Below the pieces are notes generated by a model. That model was not told the DNA's origin. It did no database searches and saw nothing but the letters and a program-made list of their open reading frames with translations. 64,000 bases of DNA from CBDBZL01 sp031399025 (GTDB lineage: Bacteria > Pseudomonadota > Alphaproteobacteria > Sphingomonadales > Sphingomonadaceae), in contig JANNOJ010000050.1 in NCBI GenBank assembly GCA_031399025.1, forward strand, positions 1 to 64,000, read 5' to 3'. Position numbers and translations under genes: made by a program. Position 1 is the stretch's first letter. Each line of letters begins with the position of its first letter. Positions 44,788 to 53,910 of the stretch are shown one piece after another.

Positions 44788-45581
44788 GGCTCGCGGCGCG
44801 CGGGCTCACCGTGCGGATCGCGGGCTGCGCCATCGTCCACGATGCGACGCTGGCGCTGGCGCCGGGCGAGTTCGTCGGCCTGCTGGGACCCAACGGCGCG
44901 GGCAAGTCCACCCTGGTGCGCGCGCTCGCCGGGGTGATCGCCCACGATGGCGAGGTGCTGCTCGACGGCGCACCCGCGCGCCGGATGGCCCCGCGCGAGC
45001 GGGCCCGGGCGCTCGCCTATCTGCCGCAGGATCGCCGGGTGGAATGGGGCATCACCGTGCGCGACGTGGTCGCGCTGGGGCGCCACCCCTACCAGGGCCG
45101 CTTCGCCCGCCTCACCCCCGCCGACGCGCAGGCGATCGACGCGGCGATCGCGGCGGTGGGCGCGGGCGGCATCGCCGATCGGTCCGCCAAGGTGCTCTCG
45201 GGCGGCGAGACCGCGCGCGTGCTGCTGGCGCGCGCGCTGGCGGTGGGCGCGCCGCTGCTGCTGGCGGACGAGCCGATCGCCGCGCTCGACCCCTTCCACC
45301 AGCTGCAGGTGATGGAGATCCTGCGCGCCCGCGCCGATGCCGGCACCGGCGTGCTGGCGGTGCTGCACGACCTGACGCTCGCCGCCCGCTTCCTCGACCG
45401 GGTGATCGTGATGAATGGCGGCGAGATCGTGCGCGAAGGCCCGCCGGGGCAGGTGCTCGACCGGGCGCTGCTCGAGGAGGTCTACGGCGTGACCCCGCTG
45501 ATCGGCGAGCACGAGGGCAGCCGCTGGCTGCTGCCCTGGCGCCGGCGCGAAGCGGGTGGGGATATCCGCCCCCGGGATTGA
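44784..45581 (+). CDS. btuD: ABC transporter ATP-binding protein, BtuD-like
   Basis: 265 residues from ATG 44784. Walker A GPNGAGKST, Q-loop LPQDRR, signature LSGGETARVLLARALA, Walker B LLLADEPIAALDP and the switch His in VLHDLTLA are all present. It belongs to the FecE/BtuD/HmuV group and powers the btuC permease. Last gene of the btu operon; dut follows after 80 bases. Confidence 0.9.
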   Translation: MRLAARGLTVRIAGCAIVHDATLALAPGEFVGLLGPNGAGKSTLVRALAGVIAHDGEVLLDGAPARRMAPRERARALAYLPQDRRVEWGITVRDVVALGRHPYQGRFARLTPADAQAIDAAIAAVGAGGIADRSAKVLSGGETARVLLARALAVGAPLLLADEPIAALDPFHQLQVMEILRARADAGTGVLAVLHDLTLAARFLDRVIVMNGGEIVREGPPGQVLDRALLEEVYGVTPLIGEHEGSRWLLPWRRREAGGDIRPRD

Positions 45582-45661
45582 CCCCGATCGCCACGCCCGG
45601 CTTGCCCCGGGCACCCGCGGGTCTAGGCTCGCCGCGTCCGATCACTGTGCTGGAGCCGCCC

Positions 45662-46141
45662 ATGTCCCCTCCCCGCCAGCCCGTCATCGAGCTGCGCGTA
45701 CTCGACCAGCGGCTGCACCAATGGGGCCTGCCGCGCTACGAAACCGCGCTCGCCGCCGGGCTCGACATGCGCGCCTGCCTGGCCGAGCCGCTGGTACTCC
45801 AGCCGCAGGCGGCCGCGGTGCTCATCCCCACCGGGATTGCCGTGCTGATGAACGATCCGCACATGGTCGCCTTCCTGCTCGCGCGCTCGGGGCTGGGGCA
45901 TCGCCGGGGCCTGGTGCTGGGGCAGGGGGTGGGCACGATCGATGCCGATTACGCCGACCAGATCTTCGTCTCCGCCTGGCTGCGCACTCCGCCGGGCAGC
46001 GAACCGGTCACCGTCCTGCCCGGCGACCGGATCGCCCAGCTGGTGTTCCTGCCGATCCTGCGGCCCGGCTTTGCGCTGGTGGATGCCTTCTCCGCCGTCA
46101 CCACGCGGGGCACGGGCGGTTTCGGATCGACCGGGATGTAG
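45662..46141 (+). CDS. dut: dUTP diphosphatase
   Basis: 159 residues from ATG 45662. All five trimeric dUTPase motifs are present: AGLDMRA (I), LARSGLGHRRGLVL (II), GTIDADYADQI (III), PGDRIAQLVFLP (IV) and RGTGGFGSTG (V). Motif II and the segment after it differ from the usual ALKHG form. It hydrolyses dUTP to dUMP. In related genomes it follows coaBC directly; here the btu operon lies between. Confidence 0.93.
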   Translation: MSPPRQPVIELRVLDQRLHQWGLPRYETALAAGLDMRACLAEPLVLQPQAAAVLIPTGIAVLMNDPHMVAFLLARSGLGHRRGLVLGQGVGTIDADYADQIFVSAWLRTPPGSEPVTVLPGDRIAQLVFLPILRPGFALVDAFSAVTTRGTGGFGSTGM

Positions 46142-46453
46142 CGGAACAGCGAGCCCGATGATCCTGGCGAAACCGTCGAGCGATCCCGAGCATCATCGCG
46201 ACGCATAAAACCGATGCGGGAGAGGACGACCCGGGAGGACATCATGAAACAGCGATGGCTGGCACCTCGGCCCTCGCGATCCTGGCTGCGGCCAATCGGC
46301 TTGGGCGTCCTCGCCGCGGGCGGCATCCTGCGCGGGCGCCGGCTCGCGCGCACCGATCGGCCGGCTGCCTGCACCATCGGCTTGCGCATCGCGCTCCAAG
46401 CGAACGGGGCCGCAGGCGATCAACCGGCGGCCCCGTCGTGTTGGCGAGCAGGA
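46142..46453. other. intergenic stretch with a good ribosome binding site but no recognised gene
   Basis: 312 bases between dut and the convergent lipoprotein gene. GGAGGACATC precedes ATG 46244 (MKQRWLAPRPS...), and the frame stays open, but it continues far into the antisense of the next gene. An overlapping frame starts MAGTSALAILAAANRLG, which resembles the start of a small exported protein. A frameshifted small lipoprotein or secreted-protein gene is possible but unproven. Confidence 0.3.
46404..46436. terminator. hairpin between dut and the DUF4136 gene
   Basis: A perfect 10-base GC-rich stem (ACGGGGCCGC / GCGGCCCCGT) with a 13-base loop lies 18 bases beyond the DUF4136 stop on the minus strand. 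The T-tail is poor on either strand, so it may act by Rho-assisted or partial termination. Confidence 0.55.
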
Positions 46454-47161
46454 TCAGCGTTGCGCGCGGCGGACCGGCTGATCCTCGGGTGCGACCGAAA
46501 TCCGCACCGTCTCGCCCGAAGCGCCCGGGAAGTCGGTGAACATCGCCTCGACCAGGTTGGGCACCAGGTACTGCAACCGGTTGGAGGTGGACACCGCCTG
46601 AGCATCGCCCTCGAACAGCCGCTCGCCGCTGGCGCGGTCGTCGATCTTCAATTCCACGCCGCTGGTGTAGATGGTGTAACTGTCGACCCCGCCGTAGCCG
46701 CCGCCGAAGAACGGATCGTGCCAGCCGTAATTCCAACGGCCGTGGCCAAAGCCGCCGAAGCCGCCATAACCGAGCCGGCGATAGGAATACGGGCCGTAGC
46801 CATACCACGAGCGATAGAACGGATCGCCAAAGCCGGTCGAGCGCACGCGCTCGCGGCCGTTGTCGACACCGTAATCGAAGCGCACCAGCAGCGAGGCGGC
46901 CTCGGGCGAGGCGGCTTCCGTGTAGCCCAGTTCGCGCAGCTCCTGCTCGACGAAATCGGCATAGAGCGCGAACTCGAGGCCGCCGGCGAGCGCGGGATCC
47001 TCCGCCACCACGGCGAAGGTCTGCCCCTGCGGCGCCGGCAGGCGCGATTGGAAGCGCGAGACGTCGGCGTTGAACGGCGTGGCACAGGCTGCCAGTCCGG
47101 CCAACAGCACGGGTGCGCTCGTCAGCCTCAGACCGCGCGTGATGCGGGAAAACGGGATCAT
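46454..47161 (-). CDS. DUF4136 domain lipoprotein
   Basis: 235 residues from ATG 47161. The lipoprotein signal has lipobox LAGLAAC near residue 26. The DUF4136 pattern is visible: TFAVVAEDPALAGGLEFALYADFVEQELRELGYTEA..., a Gly/Tyr/Phe-rich middle (SWYGYGPYSYRRLGYGGFGGFGHGRW) and the C-terminal VPNLVEAMFTDFPGASGETVRI. Function unknown; anchored in the cell envelope. Confidence 0.85.
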   Translation of the reverse strand: MIPFSRITRGLRLTSAPVLLAGLAACATPFNADVSRFQSRLPAPQGQTFAVVAEDPALAGGLEFALYADFVEQELRELGYTEAASPEAASLLVRFDYGVDNGRERVRSTGFGDPFYRSWYGYGPYSYRRLGYGGFGGFGHGRWNYGWHDPFFGGGYGGVDSYTIYTSGVELKIDDRASGERLFEGDAQAVSTSNRLQYLVPNLVEAMFTDFPGASGETVRISVAPEDQPVRRAQR

Positions 47162-47319
47162 GGCGCAATCTCTCCAGGTGCGGGCGGGCGGTTCCGGTGA
47201 ACTGCGAACCGGGGCCTCGGCGATGTCCCGTGCATTAACCAGGCTGTAATGAACCGCCGTTGAATGCGTTCCCGCCATGAAAAGCTTGGCCCAAGAGGCA
47301 CTTGCGGCTGACGCGGGGC

Positions 47320-48354
47320 TCAGACGTCGCGCATCAGGCCGAGCGCTGCATAGACCCCCGCAAGCGTCGGCCGGGCAATGGCGCGGGCGCGCTCGGCCCC
47401 GCCCGCCAGGATGGCGGCGAGCGCGTCCCCGTCGTCCTTGAGCGCCACGAACCGGTCGCGGATCGGGGCCAGCGTCTCGACCAGCAGTTCCCCCAGCGCC
47501 GGCTTGAAGGCGCCGAAGCCGGTACCGCCATACTCGCTCAGCACCGCGGCGGGCGAGGTGCCGGCGAGCGCGGCATAGATCGCGACCAGGTTCGCCGCCT
47601 CGGGCCGTCCGGCCAGCCCGCCAGGCTCGCCCGGCAGCGGCTCGGCGTCGGACTTCGCCTTCCTGACCTTGAGCATCATGGTGTCGGCATCGTCGGCGAG
47701 GTTGATGCGGCTCAGGTCGGAAGGGTCGGATTTGCTCATCTTGGCGCTGCCGTCGCGCAAGCTCATGATCCGCGCAGCCTGGGGCGCGATGAACGGCTCG
47801 GGCAGGGTGAACAGCGGCGCATCGCCCCACCCGCTGTCAGGGCCGCAGAAATCCCCGTTGAACTTCAGGGCGATGTCGCGCGCCAGTTCCAGATGCTGCT
47901 TCTGGTCTTCGCCAACCGGCACATGCGTCGCCTGATAGAGCAGCACGTCGGCCGCCTGCAGCACCGGGTAGGCGAACAGCGCCACCGACTGGCCTTCGCG
48001 GTTCTTGCCGGCCTTGTCCTTCCACTGCGTCATCCGATTGAGCCAGCCCATTCGCGCGGTGCCGCTGAGTAGCCATTGCAGCTCGGCGTGCTGAGGCACT
48101 TGCGCCTGGTTGAACAGGATGGAGCGCGCCGGATCGATGCCGCAGGCGACCAGCGCGGCGGCCATCTCGCGCGTGGCGCGGGTCAGCTCGGCCGGATCGT
48201 GCGGCATCGAGATGGCGTGCAGGTCGGCCAGGAAGAACAGGCACTCGCTGCCCGGCTCCAATTCGTCCTGCATGCGCACCCAGTTGCGGATGGCGCCGAG
48301 ATAATTGCCCAGGTGCAGGGAGCCGGTGGGCTGGATGCCGGAGACGACGCGCAT
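47320..48354 (-). CDS. trpS: tryptophanyl-tRNA synthetase
   Basis: 344 residues from ATG 48354. Class I synthetase: the HIGH-type motif GSLHLGNYLG at 11-20 and KMSKS at 205-209. WLNRMTQWKDKAG and the helical C-terminus are typical of bacterial TrpRS. It starts 4 bases after the murJ stop, a conserved murJ-trpS pair in sphingomonads. Confidence 0.97.
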   Translation of the reverse strand: MRVVSGIQPTGSLHLGNYLGAIRNWVRMQDELEPGSECLFFLADLHAISMPHDPAELTRATREMAAALVACGIDPARSILFNQAQVPQHAELQWLLSGTARMGWLNRMTQWKDKAGKNREGQSVALFAYPVLQAADVLLYQATHVPVGEDQKQHLELARDIALKFNGDFCGPDSGWGDAPLFTLPEPFIAPQAARIMSLRDGSAKMSKSDPSDLSRINLADDADTMMLKVRKAKSDAEPLPGEPGGLAGRPEAANLVAIYAALAGTSPAAVLSEYGGTGFGAFKPALGELLVETLAPIRDRFVALKDDGDALAAILAGGAERARAIARPTLAGVYAALGLMRDV

Positions 48355-48358
48355 GGCG

Positions 48359-49951
48359 TTACGAGGGCTCCTGTTGCTCGGATGGCGGGACGGCGGGGGT
48401 CCGCAGGCGGATGGCGTTGAGATCGCCTAACCGGAAGGCGCCGGTGAGAAAACAGGCGATCACGTAGGTGGCGATGCCAGCCCCCACCAGCACGGTGAGG
48501 GTGGCGGCGCGCACTTCCATCGGCCCGGCCATGAACGGCTCCACCCACGAGCGGGTCGCCAGCAGTGCGGCGCCCATCAACACGGCGGCCAGCACCAGGC
48601 GCCAGAGCCGCCGCAGCAACCGCGCATCGGCCACGAACTGCCCGCGCCGCTTCAGCGTGCGATGGAGCAGCAGCGCGTTCACCGTGGCCGAGAGCGCAGT
48701 CGCCAGCGGCGGGCCAAGGTAGCCGATGCCGGGGATGAGCACGACATTGCCCACGATGTTGATGGCGATGGCGATCATCGCGATGCGCACCGGCGTGGCG
48801 GTGTCGGAGCGGGCGTGGAAGCCGGGCGTGAGCACCTTGATGAGCACGTAGGCGGGCAGGCCCAGCGAGAAGGCGGCCAGCACCTGGCCGGTGGCGCGCG
48901 TGTCCTCCGGCCCGAAGGCGCCATACTCGAACAGCCCGCGCACGATCGGCTCGGCGATGGTGAGGAAGGCGACCGTTGCCGGCAAGGTGAGCAGCAGCGC
49001 CAGCTCGATCCCGCGGTTCTGCACCGCGAGCGCCTCCTCGCCGCGGTCGCTGCTGACCAGGCGGGCGAGCGTCGGCAACAGGATCGTGCCGAGCCCGATG
49101 CCGATCAGGCCCAGCGGCAGCTGGTTGAGGCGGTCGGCGTAATAGATGTAGCTGATCGCGCCCGGGGCCAGCAGCGCGCCGGCGAGCGCGGTGGAGATGA
49201 GCAGGTTGATCTGCGTCGCCCCCGCGCCCGCGGCGGCGGGAAGGACGAGCTTCATGAGCTGGCGGATGTCCTGATCGATCCGCGGCCCGCGCAGCCTCAG
49301 TTTGACCCCGACGCGCCGGCAGGCGAGGATGAGGAACCCCAGCTGCAGCGCGCCGCCCGCCGTGACCGAAACGGCCTGGACGGTGGCGGTCTGGTAGGGC
49401 GTGGCGCCGTGGAAGAAGACCAGGCCCGAGATCATTGCCACGTTAAGCAGAATCGGCGCCGCGGCGTTCACCCAGTAGCGCTCGAGCGAGTTGAGGATGC
49501 CGCCCAGGAGCGAGACCAGGGAAATCATCAGGAGGTAGGGGATGGTGATCCGCGACAGCATCACCGCATAGGAGAATTGCGCCGGCGTCGGATCGTTGAA
49601 GCCGCCCGACAGCGCGTAGGTCAGCGGCCAGGCGGCTATCATCAGCCCCGCGGTGAAAACCGTCAGTACCGGAAACAGGACCGCGAGCGCCCGCTCGGCA
49701 AAGTCGAGCCCAGCGCCCCGCGACCCCCCCTCGGCCACCTGGCGATTGAACATCGGCACGAAGGCGGCGGCAAAGGCGCCTTCTGCGAACAGCGCGCGGA
49801 ACATGTTGGGCAGGCGGAAGGCGACCAGGAAGGCGTCGGACGCAAAGCCCGCGCCCACGTAGCGCGCCTGCAACGCGTCGCGCACCAGCGCCAGCACGCG
49901 ACTGGCGAGGGTGAGGCTGCCGATGGAACTGAGGGCGCGCGCGAGCTTCAT
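48359..49951 (-). CDS. murJ: lipid II flippase MurJ
   Basis: 530 residues with 14 membrane helices. MurJ features include the N-terminal SRVLALVRDALQARYVGAG, FRLPNMFRALFAEGAFAAAFVP, the central Arg/Lys residues and the LGTILLPTLARLVSSDR segment. It moves lipid II across the inner membrane for peptidoglycan synthesis. Complete. Confidence 0.95.
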   Translation of the reverse strand: MKLARALSSIGSLTLASRVLALVRDALQARYVGAGFASDAFLVAFRLPNMFRALFAEGAFAAAFVPMFNRQVAEGGSRGAGLDFAERALAVLFPVLTVFTAGLMIAAWPLTYALSGGFNDPTPAQFSYAVMLSRITIPYLLMISLVSLLGGILNSLERYWVNAAAPILLNVAMISGLVFFHGATPYQTATVQAVSVTAGGALQLGFLILACRRVGVKLRLRGPRIDQDIRQLMKLVLPAAAGAGATQINLLISTALAGALLAPGAISYIYYADRLNQLPLGLIGIGLGTILLPTLARLVSSDRGEEALAVQNRGIELALLLTLPATVAFLTIAEPIVRGLFEYGAFGPEDTRATGQVLAAFSLGLPAYVLIKVLTPGFHARSDTATPVRIAMIAIAINIVGNVVLIPGIGYLGPPLATALSATVNALLLHRTLKRRGQFVADARLLRRLWRLVLAAVLMGAALLATRSWVEPFMAGPMEVRAATLTVLVGAGIATYVIACFLTGAFRLGDLNAIRLRTPAVPPSEQQEPS

Positions 49952-50004
49952 CGCCCGCGCCCCGCGTTAGCGCGGGCCATTCCCGCGCGCCGGCCCAGGC
50001 GCGC

Positions 50005-50571
50005 TCAGTTCACGTCGCCCGAGGCCGGCGGCTCGCCCGAACCGCCCGGGCCCCCGGCGGCCTCCTGCTGCTGCTGCTTGGCGCGCAGCTGCTGCAGGTA
50101 GAGGCCGTTGAAATCGATGGGGTCGAGCAGCAGCGGCGGGAAGCCGGCATCGCGCACTGCATCGGCGATGACGCGGCGGGCGAACGGGAACAGGATGCGC
50201 GGCGCCTCGGCATAGGTGAAAGCGTGCTTCTGCTCGTCGGCGAGGTTGCGCATGCCGACCAGGCCGCAAAAGGCGAGCTCGACGATATAGGCCGAGCCCT
50301 GCTGCGTCTTGGCATTGGCCGAGATCTTGAGTTCGACCTCGGTCACCTCCTCGTTGATCGCGCGCGCGCCGATGTTGAACTGGACGTCGAGTTCGGGCGT
50401 GCCCTGCCACTGAAAGCTCTCGGGCGCCCGCGGGTTCTCGACCGACAGGTCCTTGACGTATTGCGAGATCACCCCCGCGATCGGCTGGCTATCCGCGCCG
50501 TTGCCGGTCGCATTGCCGGAGGGGCGCTGGAGTTCGTCGAGGTTGGTGAGGACGTCGCCTGGTTCGGCCAT
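50005..50571 (-). CDS. secB: protein-export chaperone SecB
   Basis: 188 residues from ATG 50571. The SecB core is clear: SQYVKDLSVENPRAPESFQW, LDVQFNIGARAI, EVELKISANAKTQ, YIVELAFCGLVG, and PRILFPFARRVIADAVRDAGFPPLLLDPIDFNGLY. An N-terminal extension of about 30 residues and a Gln/Gly-rich tail are alphaproteobacterial traits. It keeps preproteins unfolded for SecA. Confidence 0.96.
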   Translation of the reverse strand: MAEPGDVLTNLDELQRPSGNATGNGADSQPIAGVISQYVKDLSVENPRAPESFQWQGTPELDVQFNIGARAINEEVTEVELKISANAKTQQGSAYIVELAFCGLVGMRNLADEQKHAFTYAEAPRILFPFARRVIADAVRDAGFPPLLLDPIDFNGLYLQQLRAKQQQQEAAGGPGGSGEPPASGDVN

Positions 50572-50934
50572 GGCTGGGGATCTTTCGTGCTGAGCGGCTG
50601 CGCCCGCGACCCTGGCGGGCCTGTCAGGTCCGCGCGCCTAGCACCGGCCCGCGGTGCACGCAACGCCAGCCGCCGCATCGCCGCTGCCGCCAGGCACCAC
50701 GCGGTCGCGGTCAGGCGCAGCGCTGTCGCGTACTGGCGCATCGGCATCGCTGACGGGATTGCACAAGGTTCGACTTAAGCAGATGGAAAGCATCTGTTGC
50801 CCATAGGCGTTTGCATCCTATGTTACAGCTCTTGTCATTGGCGTGAAAGAGGGCGGCAAAGCATGCCTGACGCGCCGGAAATGCAGCAAGACAAGCGCCA
50901 GTAATCGGCCTATACGAGGAAACAGGAAGCGCCC
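50572..50934. other. divergent promoter region between secB and the Tim44-like gene
   Basis: 363 bases. The half next to secB is very GC-rich with no coding look. The half next to the Tim44-like gene is more AT-rich (50770-50850), fitting a promoter. No small gene or RNA was recognised. Confidence 0.45.
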
Positions 50935-51591
50935 GTGATCATCGAAATCGTCATCCTCGCCATGATTGCCGCATTTCTCGGCCTGAGGTTGTACTCGGTT
51001 CTGGGCCGCCGTGCCGAACACGAGGAAGAGGCGGTGCCCACGCGCTTCGAGCGCCCCGGCGAGAACCCGCCGCTGCGCCCCGCGCCCTCGCCGGTCAACG
51101 ATGTTGCCCGCTCCACGCCGGAGGCGGGCGCCTATTCCGCCGCCGTCGAACAGGGCCTGCGCGAGATCGCGGCCGCGGACCGCCGGTTCGACGTCGGCGC
51201 TTTCCTCGAGGGTGCTAGAGGCGCCTATACCCTGGTGCTCGAAGCATTTTGGCGTGGCGACCGCGACGAGCTGCGCGAATTGTGCGACGATGACGTTTAT
51301 GCCAGTTTCGTCGCCGCGATCGATGCCCGCGAGGCGGCTGGCCAGACGCTCAATAACCGGCTGATCAGGATCGAGGAAGTCGGCGTCCATTCGGCCGAAT
51401 TGGCGGGCAAGACGGCGCGGATTGCCGTCGCCTTCGTGGCCGACATCGCCACCGTCACGCGCGACAAGGACGGGGTCGTGGTCGCCGGGTCGCTCGACGA
51501 CGCCGTCGAAAGCCGGGACGTGTGGACCTTCACCCGCCAGGTCAACAGCAGCGACCCGGGTTGGCTCCTCGACGAGACTGACGGAGCCTGA
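50935..51591 (+). CDS. Tim44/TimA-like membrane-associated protein
   Basis: 218 residues from GTG 50935, with AGGAA upstream. An N-terminal membrane helix (MIIEIVILAMIAAFLGLRLYSVLG) is followed by a charged linker with RRAEHEEE, then a Tim44-like domain (FLEGARGAYTLVLEAFWRGDRDELRELCDDDVY..., RDVWTFTRQVNSSDPGWLLDET). Homologous to the mitochondrial import factor Tim44. In alphaproteobacteria it lies by secB and may link to protein export, but its role is not defined. Confidence 0.9.
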   Translation: MIIEIVILAMIAAFLGLRLYSVLGRRAEHEEEAVPTRFERPGENPPLRPAPSPVNDVARSTPEAGAYSAAVEQGLREIAAADRRFDVGAFLEGARGAYTLVLEAFWRGDRDELRELCDDDVYASFVAAIDAREAAGQTLNNRLIRIEEVGVHSAELAGKTARIAVAFVADIATVTRDKDGVVVAGSLDDAVESRDVWTFTRQVNSSDPGWLLDETDGA

Positions 51592-51644
51592 GCGCTCCGG
51601 TTCCAACGATAGTTCGTTGCGCTCCGATTAAACCGCCGCGCGGC

Positions 51645-52187
51645 TTGAGCGAGGCTGAACAGGCGCTTTGGGCGCGCCTGGCAAGCACGGTTACCCCGCT
51701 TGAACCGGAGCGTGCCAGGTGGGCCGCGACGCATGAGCCATTGCCCGCTCCCGGGGCCCGGCCCCCCGGTAAGCCGAAGGGTCGGATCCCCCCGCTAAGG
51801 GCGCCGCCGACCCGGCCGAGCCCCCCGCCACCCGCGCTCACCGCCTCGACGCTGGATTCGCACTGGGAAGGCCGGCTGCGGGCTGCGGCCCTCGCGCCCG
51901 ATTTCACGCTCGACCTGCACGGCGCCACGCTCCACCAGGCGCACCATCGGCTCGATGCGGGCCTGCTCCAGGCCAAGGCCAAGGGCGCGCGGCTGGTGCT
52001 GGTGATCACCGGCAAGCCGCGCTCCGTTGCGCCCGCCGACCGCGGCAGCCAACGAGGCGCCATCCGGGCCGAGATCCTCGACTGGCTCGCCGCCGGTCCC
52101 CATGCTGCCGACATCGCCGCCGTGCGCCCCGCCCAGCGCCGCCACGGCGGGGCGGGTGCGCTCTACCTGGTCATGCGGCGGCGATAG
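51645..52187 (+). CDS. Smr domain protein
   Basis: 180 residues from TTG 51645. A Pro-rich linker is followed by a C-terminal Smr (MutS2-related nuclease) domain: FTLDLHGATLHQAHHRLDAGL with the LDLHG motif, and ARLVLVITGKPRS...G.IRAEILDWLA. Family members have endonuclease activity; the cellular substrate is unknown. In several related genomes a murein transglycosylase gene (mltA) lies between the Tim44-like gene and this one; it is not here. The start may be further upstream, since PPRG precedes the TTG as in homologues. Confidence 0.88.
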   Translation: MSEAEQALWARLASTVTPLEPERARWAATHEPLPAPGARPPGKPKGRIPPLRAPPTRPSPPPPALTASTLDSHWEGRLRAAALAPDFTLDLHGATLHQAHHRLDAGLLQAKAKGARLVLVITGKPRSVAPADRGSQRGAIRAEILDWLAAGPHAADIAAVRPAQRRHGGAGALYLVMRRR

Positions 52188-52247
52188 TACCGCCCGCACC
52201 GGGCGAGCACGAGATCTCGTCGCGCGGCGCCGGTCCCGGCTGGTCGC

Positions 52248-52664
52248 TCACTTCGAATGGATGCGGCCCATTACGAGCGCCGCGAAGGCCAGCAGCAGGA
52301 TGGCGCCGGCCTCGAACACCACGTTCTCGGGCGCCATGTCCTTGCCTTGGAGCACGATGAGGCGCGCCAGTGCGGTGATGGCGATGAAGATCGGGAAGAC
52401 GAAGAACGAGCCCTTGCCGGTGTAGAACACCGCGATCATCCCGATGACCTCGGTGTAGAGGAACATCAGCAGGATGTCGGCCAGATCGACCGTCCCGGTC
52501 TCGTAGACGGACCCCACTTCGGCCCCCGCCGCCACCAGCGTCATGATCGCGGCGATGGCCAGCAGGATGCGTTCGACGACCTGGAAGACCTTGCCGGCCC
52601 GCGTCTCGTGGCCGGCGGCGAACTCCGCGTGGTTGCCGCCTTTGTCCGTCGCAGGATCGTCCAT
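52248..52664 (-). CDS. PsiE-like (phosphate-starvation-inducible) membrane protein
   Basis: 138 residues from ATG 52664. Four membrane helices; the segment DLADILLMFLYTEVIGMIAVFYTG and the following FPIFIAITALARLIVLQGKDM are typical of PsiE proteins. The E. coli family member is induced by phosphate starvation; function unknown. Convergent with the Smr gene. Confidence 0.88.
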   Translation of the reverse strand: MDDPATDKGGNHAEFAAGHETRAGKVFQVVERILLAIAAIMTLVAAGAEVGSVYETGTVDLADILLMFLYTEVIGMIAVFYTGKGSFFVFPIFIAITALARLIVLQGKDMAPENVVFEAGAILLLAFAALVMGRIHSK

Positions 52665-52937
52665 GCCCGACGGTATAGATCAGCCGACGCAGATCGCCAA
52701 AGTCGCATCGGCAAGATGTGTGCTCGGGCCGGCACGTATGTCAGCCTGAGCACGTCGTCGCCGACGCAACCGGTGGCGATCAGGCGGAGTGGCGGCGGCG
52801 GGCCGGCGGAGAACGGCGTGCGACGACCGAGTATTGTGGATGCAAGCAGAGGCGATCTTCATCGATGAGCCCGAGACCGGCAACGCGGGCCAAGCTGCCA
52901 CACAAGGGTGTGGCCGAGACTCGCCGGCGCGCTCGGT
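52665..52937. other. start of a gene-poor region
   Basis: No convincing gene. Frames on both strands are short or shadow-like. Confidence 0.4.
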
Positions 52938-53192
52938 TCACCCGGCCCGGGCGATCTCCATGCGGATGACGCTCTGCTCATGGGGCGCCGTCGTCCCGTC
53001 GCCAGCGGCGAAGTTGCCGCGCAGCTTCATGGCCGCCCGGCCGTCAGTCAGTCTCGATCTCGCCGTGCCGTGACCGGGCCGGGCCGCTGTCCTTGAGCCA
53101 GTTTGGAAAACCGCGCCGATCTGCACGAACGCACCTTCCACCGCCACGCGGCGTTCCCCCAACGCTCGCCGGATCCGTGAGGCCGGGTCCAA
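52938..53192 (-). pseudogene. 84-codon open frame running out of the IS5 relic
   Basis: ATG 53192 opens 84 codons in the same frame as a stretch (ISLAAIIARR) that looks like the extreme C-terminus of the adjacent IS5 transposase relic. The rest (RLTDGRAAMKLRGNFAAGDG...PHEQSVIRMEIARAG) has the look of a real protein end, but I cannot place it in a family. It could be the remnant of the gene the element entered, or a fusion. No ribosome binding site stands out. Confidence 0.25.
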
Positions 53193-53910
53193 GCCCGATA
53201 TCCGCCGAGCGATGATGGCGGCGAGGCTGATTGGCGCGGGGTGATTATGGCGGGTTTTTCGTGCCGGGGAGCGACCCGCCGCAAGGCTTTGCGACGGCGC
53301 AAGGCGCGCTCGACGAGGTTGCGGCGCTTGCAGGCGTGGCGATCAAGGGGCTGCAGGTTCCTGCGCCGCGGCCGGCCGGGATGACGGGAATTGTGCCCCG
53401 AGCGACCAGCCGGCGGCGCAGCGCGGCGCTGTCGCAGGCGCGGTCGGCAGCGAGTGTGGCCCGGGCAGGCGGCAGGCTGACGGGTTGCGCCGCGACCGGT
53501 GCGTCGCCGCGCCGGCGGTCGGCGAGCGTGTGTTTCGCAGCGACAGGCCGGAGCATCGATCCAGCGCCCGCCGCGCGAGCGGCACAGGCACGATCAAGCA
53601 ACTCACCCCTCGGTGATCGACCCGCGCCGCACCGCGCAGGTCCCTCGGCGGCAGCGGCGCCAACCGCGTCAACTGCGCCTCGCTCGGCCAACACCCGCCA
53701 GCCACACCGCGCCCTTTTCCGCAGAAAACCCAACTCACCTCGCCACCAGCAAGCCAATCCATTTCATGGGCTTGAAGGCAAAGGTTTAGCCTCCCACCAG
53801 GCGTCAGCAGGATGCGAGCGGTCGACCTGGCGGTCGATGACGGCGTGGAGCCCTGGTGCTGCGACCGCCTCGGCTGACCCCGATCGCCTGGAAGTGCGCC
53901 CCCTTCTTGA
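53160..53910 (-). pseudogene. IS5-family transposase relic, several frameshifts
   Basis: Read on the minus strand from about 53910, successive frames give an ordered IS5 transposase: GLKKGAHFQAIGVSRGGRS...LHAVIDRQ, then (shifted) LLTPGGRLN, then LAADRACDSAALRRRLVARG and TIPVIP, then (shifted) CKRRNLVERALRRRKALRRVAPRHEKPA, and possibly ISLAAIIA. These match the middle DDE core, the (A)DRAYDS...VIP block and the RRNxVERxFxRLKxWRRxATRYxK end. At least three frame changes and a shortened middle make it inactive. No intact terminal repeats were identified. Confidence 0.7.
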
